A stretch of 5,319 nt of DNA from Eubacteriales Family XIII. Incertae Sedis bacterium (GTDB taxonomy: Bacteria > Bacillota_A > Clostridia > Peptostreptococcales > Anaerovoracaceae): positions 1 to 5,319 of the forward strand of contig JAITHG010000091.1 of assembly GCA_031280075.1 (NCBI GenBank). Direction: 5' to 3'. Position numbers and translations under genes: made by a program. The stretch's first letter is position 1; the number at the start of each line of letters is the position of its first letter. This document shows positions 1-5,319 of this stretch, piece after piece. The notes beneath the pieces are model-generated. The model saw only the letters and a list, made by a program, of their open reading frames with translations. It was not told the DNA's origin and ran no database searches.

Positions 1-95
1 GTGCGGTTTATCGTTATATCATCAATTTATCATCAGCGACCCTTTTTGAAGCCCGAAAAACGTTGATTTATCAGGCATTTCACGCTTCCACCTGA
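1..95. other. AT-rich non-coding stretch downstream of guaA
   Basis: No gene is visible between the window edge and the guaA stop. The stretch is more AT-rich than the rest. On the plus strand it has a direct repeat ATCATC-AATTT-ATCATC (about 16-32), a T5/A5 dyad (CTTTTT at about 43-48, AAAAA at about 56-60) and the similar words TCAATTTATCATC and TTGATTTATCA. Right after the guaA stop, minus-strand RNA could form a 5-bp stem (TCAGG/CCTGA, plus-strand 91-95 with 71-75) around a 15-nt loop. A short U5 run follows about 10 nt later, so it is at best a poor intrinsic terminator. Function is unknown; it may include the end of the guaA transcript. Confidence 0.4.
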
Positions 96-1679
96 CTATT
101 CCCACTCAATCGTCCCAGGCGGCTTGCTAGTCAGATCATACAGCACCCGGTTCACGCCATCAACCTCGTTCACGACACGGTTCGCGATCCGTTCCAGCAG
201 GTCGTGTGGGAGCCTAGCCCAGTCGCTGGTCATGCCGTCTACGGAGGTCACGGCTCGGATGCCCACTGCGTAGTCGTAGGTGCGGCTGTCGCCCATCACA
301 CCCACGCTGCGGATGTCCGGGAGGACTGTGAAGTACTGCCAGACGCTGTTTTCGCTGTTCCGTCTGCCAGTCTCTTCGTAGAGGCTCTGGTTGTAGGCAT
401 CGATCTCCTCTCGGAGGATGGCATCGGATTCGCGGATGATGGCGAGCTTGTCCGGGGTCACAGCGCCCAGGCAGCGGATGGCGAGACCCGGTCCTGGGAA
501 AGGCTGCCGCCAGACGAGTTCGGGCGCGATTCCTAGCTCTTCGCCGACGGCGCGCACCTCGTCCTTGAACAGCAGGCGCAGGGGTTCGAGCAGCTCGAGA
601 TCCATGTCGTCCGGCAGCCCGCCGACATTGTGGTGCGACTTGATGACAGCAGCGCCGCCGCCACCGCCGCCGCTCTCGACCACGTCGGGGTAGATAGTCC
701 CCTGCAGGAGGAAATCGATGTCGCCCTCCGTTTCGTAAAGCCTGCGGGACTCCTCCTCAAAGACGGCGATGAACTCCGCGCCGATGATCTTGCGCTTCTG
801 CTCGGGGTCGTCCACCCCCTCCAGCTTCGCGAGAAAGCGTTCAGCGGCATCCACCCGCTCGATACGCATGTTGAAGCGTCTGCCGTAGACCTCCATGACC
901 TGGTCGCCTTCGTCCTTGCGGAGCAACCCGTGATCCACAAAGATGCACGTGAGCCTGTCGCCGATGGCTTCGTGTGTCAGGACGGCGGCGACAGAGGAAT
1001 CCACGCCGCCGGAGAGGGCGCAAAGCACCCTTTTATCGCCTACCAGCGATTTTATTTCGTCAATCTTCTGCCTTGCGAAATTCGACATCGTCCAGTCGCC
1101 TTTGCAGCCACAGACATCGTAGAGGAAGTTCTTCAGAAGATCCTGCCCGAAGGGCGTGTGGTGCACCTCGGGATGGAACTGCACGGCGAAGAGCCCGCGC
1201 GACGCATCCTCCATGGAAGCCGTCGGGCAGTTTGCCGTATGGGAGGTGACGGAGAATCCCTCCGGCACTTCGGCGATATAATCCGTATGGCTCATCCAGC
1301 AGTCCTGCCCGTCGGCGATGCCGGCGAACAGCCTGCCGCCGCCATGCTGGATGTCCACGCGCCCGTACTCCTTGGAATCAGGGCTCACCACTTTGCCGCC
1401 CAGCACGTGCGCCATGAGCTGCGCCCCGTAGCAGATGCCGAGGATGGGGAAGCCGACGGCGAAAAACGTGCCCGGCAGCGCGGGCGCGCCCTCCTCGTAG
1501 ACGCTCGACGGTCCGCCTGTAAAGATCACCCCTTTGGGACGCTCGCCCGCGTCGATGCGCGCATCCACTTTCTCGTAGGGGACGATTTCACAGTAGACGT
1601 TCGCCTCCCGCACACGACGTGCGATGAGCTGGTTGTACTGCCCGCCAAAATCTACGACCCAAATGCCTTCAAATTGCAT
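96..1679 (-). CDS. guaA: GMP synthase (glutamine-hydrolysing)
   Basis: Cytosolic enzyme that aminates XMP to GMP using glutamine and ATP, the last step of de novo GMP synthesis. The 527-residue product has the full two-domain layout. The N-terminal class I glutamine amidotransferase domain (about 5-195) has the nucleophile elbow GICYGAQ with Cys83, and His169 and Glu171 in QFHPEV. The ATP-pyrophosphatase domain has the P-loop SGGVDSS (223-229), the [11 protein letters not shown] loop and [11 protein letters not shown] (about 392-402). The C-terminal dimerisation domain ends in the family-typical [10 protein letters not shown]. The ATG at 1679 is chosen because the homologous region (WVVDFGGQY) begins a few residues later and AGGAGG lies 4 nt upstream. 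An in-frame extension to a GTG at 1838 is open but is repeat-rich and unlike the family. One oddity is a six-glycine run (337-342) just before IKSHHNV. The identification is secure; the length is close to the usual 510-525 residues. Confidence 0.98.
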   Translation of the reverse strand: MQFEGIWVVDFGGQYNQLIARRVREANVYCEIVPYEKVDARIDAGERPKGVIFTGGPSSVYEEGAPALPGTFFAVGFPILGICYGAQLMAHVLGGKVVSPDSKEYGRVDIQHGGGRLFAGIADGQDCWMSHTDYIAEVPEGFSVTSHTANCPTASMEDASRGLFAVQFHPEVHHTPFGQDLLKNFLYDVCGCKGDWTMSNFARQKIDEIKSLVGDKRVLCALSGGVDSSVAAVLTHEAIGDRLTCIFVDHGLLRKDEGDQVMEVYGRRFNMRIERVDAAERFLAKLEGVDDPEQKRKIIGAEFIAVFEEESRRLYETEGDIDFLLQGTIYPDVVESGGGGGGAAVIKSHHNVGGLPDDMDLELLEPLRLLFKDEVRAVGEELGIAPELVWRQPFPGPGLAIRCLGAVTPDKLAIIRESDAILREEIDAYNQSLYEETGRRNSENSVWQYFTVLPDIRSVGVMGDSRTYDYAVGIRAVTSVDGMTSDWARLPHDLLERIANRVVNEVDGVNRVLYDLTSKPPGTIEWE

Positions 1680-1683
1680 ACTT

Positions 1684-1689
1684 CCTCCT
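1684..1689 (-). promoter_or_regulatory. Ribosome binding site of guaA
   Basis: AGGAGG on the minus strand, 4 nt before the ATG at 1679. It fixes the guaA start against the longer in-frame open extension. It is also the downstream end of one copy of the leader repeat. Confidence 0.85.
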
Positions 1690-1718
1690 GTCTGTCCTTT
1701 GCTTCTATCCATTGCCAT
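1684..1718 (-). repeat. guaA leader direct repeat, gene-proximal copy
   Basis: A 35-nt unit that reads ATGGCAATGGATAGAAGC at its minus-strand start and ends in the AGGAGG of the guaA ribosome binding site. It matches the copy at 1753-1787 at 28 of 35 positions by eye. The copies are offset by 69 nt, exactly 23 codons, so the open frame continues through both and would encode MAM-D/S-RS-K/N-GQTG twice. This suggests an old local duplication of the guaA translation start region. Confidence 0.7.
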
Positions 1719-1726
1719 TTTTGCGT

Positions 1727-1752
1727 CGGCGCATCCGGTGCGGATGCCGCCG
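1727..1752 (-). other. Strong leader hairpin between the two guaA leader repeats
   Basis: On the minus strand the arms are CGGC-(G)-GCATCCG and CGGATGC-GCCG around a CAC loop: 11 base pairs with one bulged G. ACGCAAAAATGG follows, so there is no U-tract and this is not a standard terminator. It sits about 50-75 nt upstream of the guaA ATG and would be in the mRNA leader if transcription starts upstream. Whether it affects expression is unknown. Confidence 0.5.
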
Positions 1753-1787
1753 TCTCCTGTTTGCCCATTGCTTCTGCTCATTGCCAT
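1753..1787 (-). repeat. guaA leader direct repeat, distal copy
   Basis: Second copy of the 35-nt unit. It starts ATGGCAATGAGCAGAAGC on the minus strand and ends in ACAGGAGA, a Shine-Dalgarno-like sequence with no start codon at a suitable distance because the hairpin at 1727-1752 follows. No ribosome binding site precedes the ATG at 1787, so translation from it is unlikely. Confidence 0.7.
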
Positions 1788-1867
1788 CGAGCCATCATCA
1801 GGCTGCCGCTCGGCGATTGCTCTGCCCTTGCCCGACACAGGTCAGGGCATCGTTCCCTATTGTTCGA

Positions 1868-1901
1868 CCCGCCTGACGCAGATCTGCCTGCGCTGCGCGG
1901 G
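1868..1901 (-). other. Two-tier inverted repeat just after the nitroreductase stop
   Basis: On the minus strand an outer stem CCCGC/GCGGG encloses a symmetrical 4x4 internal loop and an inner stem CGCAG/CTGCG with a 6-nt loop. It begins about 6 nt past the stop codon of the nitroreductase gene. It is followed by TCGAACAATAGGG and not a U-tract, so it could protect a 3' end or pause transcription, but it is not a recognisable intrinsic terminator. Confidence 0.35.
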
Positions 1902-1906
1902 CGCTG

Positions 1907-2431
1907 TCATTCGACCCACCGGATGTAATCCGGCTTGCGCGGCGCGGGCGCGGGCACATCCCCCTGTCCGATCCCGATCGCCAAAGCGCCGATGCCGACG
2001 TACTTCTCCGGGATTCCCCAAGACTTTTTCATCTCCTGCCCTTCCGCGCTGTCGAACATCTGCCGCTCGCGGTTGATCCAGCAGGATGCCGCGTCCAGCG
2101 CATGTGCCGCGACCGACATGTACGTCAGCACGCTGGACGCATCCTCCACGTAAGTTGCGCCGTCCGTCGGGGAGAAGACGAGGACGATGGTCGGTGCCCC
2201 ATAATAGGGGTCGATGTCCATTCCGAGCACTTCCGCGTTCATCTTGCGTAGCCTGTCAAGCGTCTCTTTTTTCTGCACGACGACGATGAGCGGGTTTTGC
2301 AGCCCGCGCCCTGACGGCGCATAGGTTGCTGCCTCCAGAATTTCGTCAAGCACTTCTCTTGACAACTGCTCATCCGCAAAACTGCGGATGCTCCGGCGCG
2401 TCTTCAGCGCCTCGATTGTCCCATTCGCCAT
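1907..2431 (-). CDS. Nitroreductase-family FMN-dependent oxidoreductase
   Basis: A 174-residue protein of the nitroreductase fold, which as a family binds FMN as a homodimer and reduces nitro compounds, quinones or other electron acceptors with NAD(P)H. The real substrate cannot be read from the sequence. Visible landmarks are KTRRSIRSF at 10-18 (FMN-phosphate contact region), YAPSGRGLQNP at 37-47, GAPTIVLVF at 78-86, and EDASSVLTYMSVAAHALDA followed by SCWINR (about 96-121). The late region GIGALAIGIG (146-155) and the PRKPDYIRWVE tail (164-174) are typical of small single-domain members. The ATG at 2431 is preferred over an open extension to 2485 because GAGG lies 7 nt upstream and the family homology begins right after it. 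No signal peptide or membrane segment is seen. It lies between rlmN and guaA with gaps of over 200 nt on both sides, so a link to guanine synthesis is not implied. Confidence 0.93.
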   Translation of the reverse strand: MANGTIEALKTRRSIRSFADEQLSREVLDEILEAATYAPSGRGLQNPLIVVVQKKETLDRLRKMNAEVLGMDIDPYYGAPTIVLVFSPTDGATYVEDASSVLTYMSVAAHALDAASCWINRERQMFDSAEGQEMKKSWGIPEKYVGIGALAIGIGQGDVPAPAPRKPDYIRWVE

Positions 2432-2651
2432 TTGCAAACCTCGCTTTCTTTCATATTTCTCCCAATGTTCCCCTGCCGCCCCCAATCATCCAATCTGCTT
2501 CCGGTAACGCACCGTGGTTGCACCGTACCGTCCCGAGCACTGCTGCACGGAGACATCGACGACTGTGCCGTACGGTCTGCGGGCTGCCCCGCATAGCGAC
2601 CCATCTACCGTTTTGAACAGCCCAGACGCGCTGCCGCACAAGCCTCCCCTG
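2432..2651. other. 220-nt gap between rlmN and nitroreductase, rich in short dyads
   Basis: No gene is supported here. The stretch contains a perfect 6-bp hairpin TGCGGG-CTGC-CCCGCA (2578-2593), an 8-bp palindrome CCGTACGG (2568-2575) and two GCACCGT words 11 nt apart (2509-2515 and 2520-2526). None is followed by a U-tract on either strand. The promoter of the nitroreductase may lie here, but no pair of -35 and -10 boxes is convincing. Confidence 0.4.
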
Positions 2652-3797
2652 CTACTGCTCCGCATACTCCGGCACCGCATCTCCGGGAGCGCAACGCTCG
2701 TCAGCGCCTTCTCCCGCCTCCATCCATTCGCTCCGAAGCTGCCCGCAGGCGGCGAGGATGTCCGAGCCCAGTTCCCGGCGCGTCGTCGTCCGGATGCCCT
2801 TGCGCATCAGCTCCTCCGCAAAGCGCGTGACCACCTCCTTCGAGGGAGCCTCATACCCGAGCCCGGGGACAGAATTGCCCGGGATGAGATTTACATGGAA
2901 GCCCTTGCCCGCGATGCGCCCCGCCAATTCCCGTGCGCAGGCGGCATCGTCGTTGATGCCCTTGAACAGCGCGTATTCAAACGTAAAGCGCCGCCCTGTC
3001 TCCCGCGCGTACTCCGAGGCGAACGCCACGATCTCGTCCACGCCGTACCGCGCTCCCACCGGCATCAGCGCCTGGCGGATCTCGTCGTTTGGCGCATGCA
3101 GCGAGACGGACAGGTTCGCCTGTGGCAAGTCCCGCATGAAGCGCCGCATCCCGGGAATCAGTCCGCAGGTCGATACCGTGATCTGTCGCCGCCCGAGGTT
3201 GCGACCGTTCGGATCCGTGATATTGTGCAAAAATCGCAGGACATTCTCATAATTATCCATCGGCTCGCCGACACCCATGACGACGATGTGACCGATGCGC
3301 AGCGACCCGTCGTCGCCGGTGTGGCGCACGTAACGCACGCGCTCCCCGCTCGCAAGCCCCGCGCGCACATCCCGTTCTGCGAGCAGGAACTGGTCAAGGA
3401 TTTCGCCTGACGTAAGACTGCGCACGAGACCGTGCCGCCCGGAGGCACAAAACCGGCACCCCATGCGGCAGCCCGCCTGTGTGGAGATGCAGATCGAATA
3501 ACCAAAATAGTATTCCATTAGGACGGCTTCCACGAAATGCCCGTCCCAGGTACGATAGAGGTATTTGCGCGTCCCGTCGAGCTTCGACACCTGCACGTCG
3601 TGCACCGCGAGGCAGCGCGCGGTCGCCTGCGCAGCAAGGCGTTCCCGTAATTCCTTGCGCAGATCCGTCATCTCATCGAAGGAAAACACCCCATCGAGCA
3701 GCCATTTGAACACCTGCCGTGCCCGGTAGGGCTTTTCCCCCATCGAGACGAAATACTCCGTGAGCTCGTCGAGCCCCATGTCTTTCAGGGCAGTCAA
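2652..3797 (-). CDS. rlmN: Dual-specificity 23S rRNA / tRNA adenine-C2 methyltransferase
   Basis: Radical-SAM enzyme that methylates carbon 2 of adenine 2503 in 23S rRNA; the E. coli enzyme also methylates A37 of some tRNAs. With the TTG at 3797 as residue 1 the product has 381 residues. The N-terminal helical domain starts at GLDELTEYF, with GEKPYRARQVFKWL (about 20-33). The iron-sulphur motif CRMGCRFC gives Cys110, Cys114 and Cys117; GVGEPMDNY (175-183) is the SAM-binding segment; SVSLHAPND (about 230-238) follows. The two catalytic cysteines are present: Cys103 in ICIST, matching E. coli Cys118, and Cys351 in ILAACGQL, matching the methylated Cys355. Oddities are an inserted segment (about 147-169) before the SAM motif and an acidic C-terminal tail. 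TTG is preferred because AAGGAG lies 5 nt upstream and the family homology begins right after it. An in-frame ATG at 3854, overlapping the guaB stop as TAATG, and the ATG at 3779 are alternatives. Confidence 0.96.
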   Translation of the reverse strand: MTALKDMGLDELTEYFVSMGEKPYRARQVFKWLLDGVFSFDEMTDLRKELRERLAAQATARCLAVHDVQVSKLDGTRKYLYRTWDGHFVEAVLMEYYFGYSICISTQAGCRMGCRFCASGRHGLVRSLTSGEILDQFLLAERDVRAGLASGERVRYVRHTGDDGSLRIGHIVVMGVGEPMDNYENVLRFLHNITDPNGRNLGRRQITVSTCGLIPGMRRFMRDLPQANLSVSLHAPNDEIRQALMPVGARYGVDEIVAFASEYARETGRRFTFEYALFKGINDDAACARELAGRIAGKGFHVNLIPGNSVPGLGYEAPSKEVVTRFAEELMRKGIRTTTRRELGSDILAACGQLRSEWMEAGEGADERCAPGDAVPEYAEQ

Positions 3798-3848
3798 GGA
3801 ATCTCCTTGCTGCACAGCATTGCCCGCATCAGTCAAGCCGTCGCCTTG
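3791..3848 (-). repeat. Direct repeat pair at the rlmN start region
   Basis: Plus-strand words CAGTCAAGGAATCTCCTTG (3791-3809) and CAGTCAAGCCGTCGCCTTG (3830-3848) match at 15 of 19 positions and are offset by 39 nt, exactly 13 codons. In the rlmN frame they would encode QGDGLT and QGDSLT. Each copy is also a near-palindrome. The copy at 3791-3809 holds the preferred start codon and its Shine-Dalgarno sequence. Confidence 0.6.
3795..3809 (-). promoter_or_regulatory. rlmN ribosome binding site and TTG start inside a hairpin
   Basis: The minus-strand sequence CAAGGAGATTCCTTG contains the Shine-Dalgarno AAGGAG (3803-3808) followed 5 nt later by TTG (3795-3797). The same 15 nt form a perfect 6-bp stem CAAGGA/TCCTTG with a 3-nt loop, so the ribosome binding site would pair with the start codon region. 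This both supports TTG as the start and suggests that initiation could depend on opening the stem, for example by ribosomes ending guaB translation 56 nt upstream. Confidence 0.5.
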
Positions 3849-3853
3849 ACGCA

Positions 3854-5319
3854 TTACCGAGGCACCCCCAGGCTCTGATCCTTCAGGATCACATCGTGTG
3901 CCCCGCCCTCCACGATGGAGGTGGCGGACACGAGCGTCAGCTTCGTCTTCTCCTGCAGCTCCGGGATGCTCAGCACGCCGCAGTTGCACATCGTGGAGCG
4001 CACCTTTGCGAGCGTCTGCTCCATGTTGTCCTTCAGCGGGCCGGCATAGGGCACGTAGGAGTCGACCCCTTCCTCGAAGGAGAGGCCTGCCTCGCCGCCG
4101 AGGTCGTAGCGCTGCCAGTTGCGCGCGCGGTTCGACCCCTCGCCCCAGTATTCCTTCACGTAGCTACCGTTCACGGACAGCCTTGCCGTCGGACTTTCGT
4201 CAAAGCGCGCGAAGTAGCGCCCGAGCATGAGGAAGTCCGCGCCCATCGCGAGCGCAATCGTCATGTGGTAGTCAAACACGATCCCGCCGTCGCTGCAGAT
4301 CGGCACATAGATGCCCGTGCGCTCGAAGTATTCGCGCCGAGCCTCCGCCACATCCTTCACCGCTGTCGCCTGCCCGCGTCCGATGCCCTTCTGCTCCCGC
4401 GTGATGCAGATGGAGCCGCCGCCGATGCCGACCTTGACGAAGTCGGCTCCCGCATCCGCGAGGAACAGGAAGCCTTCCTTGTCCACGATGTTGCCCGCAC
4501 CGATCTTGACACGGTCGCCGTACTCCGCGCGCGTCCATTCAAGCGTCCGCTTCTGCCATTCCGTGAAGCCCTCGCTCGAGTCGATGCACACGATGTCCAC
4601 GCCTGCCTCGAGCAGCGCCGGGATGCGCTCCTTGTAATCGCGCGTGTTCACACCCGCGCCGACGATGAAGCGCTTCTGCCCGTCGAGCAGCTCGTTCGGG
4701 TTTTCCTTGTGCGAGTCGTAATCCTTGCGGAAGACGAAGTACGCCAGCCGCTGGTTGCCGTCGATAATAGGAAGGGCGTTGAGCTTGTGATCCCAGAGGA
4801 TGTCGTTCGCTTCGGAGAGTGTCACGCCTTCTTCCGCACAGACGAGATCCTCGAAGGGGGTCATGAACTCGCGCACCTTCGTGTCCGCTTCCATGCGGCT
4901 CACGCGGTAGTCGCGGCTCGTGACGATGCCGAGGATGCGTCCGGACGGCATCCCGTCCTCCGTGACCGCCACCGTGCTGTGCCCCGTCCGTTCTTTCAGC
5001 CTGAGGATGTCCGCGAGCGTCTGGTCGGGACGGATGTTGGAATCCGAACGCACGAAGCCCGCCTTGTGATCCTTCACCCGCCGCACCATCTCCGCCTGGC
5101 TCTCGATGCCCTGCGAGCCGAAGACGAAGGAGATGCCGCCTTCTTTCGCAAGAGCCACCGCCATGCGGTCGTCCGACACAGCCTGCATGATGGCAGAGGC
5201 AAGCGGGATGTTGACCGTGAGCGCAGGTTCCTGCCCGCGTGCATACCGCACAAGGGGGGCGCGCAGATCCACATTCTCCGGTTTGCACTCCGCCGAGGAA
5301 TACCCGGGCACGAGCAGAT
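3854..5319 (-). CDS. guaB: IMP dehydrogenase, Tritrichomonas-like type (5' end outside window)
   Basis: Oxidises IMP to XMP with NAD+, the committed step of GMP synthesis in the cytosol. The gene runs off the right edge: the frame is open through 5319 as LLVPGYSS, so the GTG at 5311 is internal and about 15-17 N-terminal residues are missing. Taking Val at 5311 as residue 18, as recalled for the T. foetus enzyme (503 aa), gives a predicted length of 502. The landmarks then fall at the same numbers as in that enzyme: Asp261 (IDSSEG), Lys310, catalytic Cys319 in [11 protein letters not shown] (codon 4406-4408), Asp358 (SDGG), the flap pair Arg418-Tyr419 in [10 protein letters not shown], and Glu431. 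A tandem CBS pair is inserted in the barrel at about 113-217. The loop reads [13 protein letters not shown] and not the common CTTRxVxGxGxPQ. The stop TAA is followed closely by rlmN. IMP dehydrogenase identity is secure, and GMP reductase is unlikely given the flap and CBS pair. Confidence 0.97.
   Translation of the reverse strand, partial: LLVPGYSSAECKPENVDLRAPLVRYARGQEPALTVNIPLASAIMQAVSDDRMAVALAKEGGISFVFGSQGIESQAEMVRRVKDHKAGFVRSDSNIRPDQTLADILRLKERTGHSTVAVTEDGMPSGRILGIVTSRDYRVSRMEADTKVREFMTPFEDLVCAEEGVTLSEANDILWDHKLNALPIIDGNQRLAYFVFRKDYDSHKENPNELLDGQKRFIVGAGVNTRDYKERIPALLEAGVDIVCIDSSEGFTEWQKRTLEWTRAEYGDRVKIGAGNIVDKEGFLFLADAGADFVKVGIGGGSICITREQKGIGRGQATAVKDVAEARREYFERTGIYVPICSDGGIVFDYHMTIALAMGADFLMLGRYFARFDESPTARLSVNGSYVKEYWGEGSNRARNWQRYDLGGEAGLSFEEGVDSYVPYAGPLKDNMEQTLAKVRSTMCNCGVLSIPELQEKTKLTLVSATSIVEGGAHDVILKDQSLGVPR

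Noticed and set aside
1680..1838. 53-residue N-terminal extension of GMP synthase from a GTG at 1838
   Set aside because: Unlike the family, made of repeats, no ribosome binding site at the GTG, and a near-ideal AGGAGG precedes the ATG at 1679.
1830..1848. Hairpin GCCC-GAC/GTC-GGGC as a terminator of the nitroreductase gene
   Set aside because: On the minus strand it is followed by AAGGGCAGAGC, with no U-tract; a 7-bp stem with a bulge is common by chance at this GC content.
1680..1906. Purine riboswitch or standard attenuator upstream of guaA
   Set aside because: No conserved purine-riboswitch core or three-way junction arms could be recognised, and none of the hairpins has a following U-tract.
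630..1928. 432-codon open frame on the plus strand, antisense to guaA
   Set aside because: It lies almost entirely over the certain guaA gene, has no recognisable domain, and is expected from GC-biased third positions on the other strand.
2486..2680. Short minus-strand open frame in the rlmN-nitroreductase gap
   Set aside because: It overlaps the rlmN end, has no ribosome binding site or recognisable similarity, and its composition looks random.
2514..3410. 298-codon open frame on the plus strand, antisense to rlmN
   Set aside because: Arginine/proline/alanine-rich, no family resemblance, and it overlaps most of rlmN; a compositional shadow.
5309..5311. GTG as the guaB start
   Set aside because: The frame stays open to the window edge as LLVPGYSS, which fits the family sequence upstream of this point; the true start lies outside the window.

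Overview
The window holds four consecutive genes, all on the minus strand. They read from the right edge to the left as guaB (IMP dehydrogenase, 5' end cut off by the window edge), rlmN (radical-SAM RNA adenine methyltransferase), a small FMN nitroreductase-family gene, and guaA (GMP synthase). All four reading frames are intact apart from the truncated guaB. No mobile element, tRNA, rRNA, CRISPR array or phage gene is visible.

The DNA is GC-rich with GC-biased third codon positions, which explains the long but meaningless open frames antisense to guaA and rlmN. Strong AGGAGG-type ribosome binding sites and the protein types suggest a GC-rich anaerobic member of the Bacillota, possibly a Selenomonas-like Negativicute. 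This placement is an inference, not proven by the sequence. The non-coding left edge (1-95) is clearly more AT-rich than the genes.

Functionally, guaB and guaA encode the two successive steps IMP to XMP to GMP, so the cluster is a guanine-nucleotide locus with two other genes between them. guaB and rlmN are tightly linked: the guaB stop lies 56 nt from the preferred rlmN start, and an alternative rlmN ATG overlaps the stop by one base. The nitroreductase is separated from rlmN by 220 nt, and guaA from the nitroreductase by 227 nt. These gaps contain inverted and direct repeats but no convincing rho-independent terminator or promoter.

The points most worth a second look are: (1) the IMP dehydrogenase belongs to the Tritrichomonas foetus-like type, with key residues falling at the same numbers as in that enzyme; (2) the Shine-Dalgarno sequence and TTG start of rlmN lie inside a perfect 6-bp hairpin, part of a 39-nt-spaced direct repeat; (3) guaA has a leader with a 35-nt repeat present twice, each copy carrying a Shine-Dalgarno-like sequence, with a strong hairpin between them. 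No wholly new multi-gene system is evident; this is mostly housekeeping sequence with unusual leader structure.
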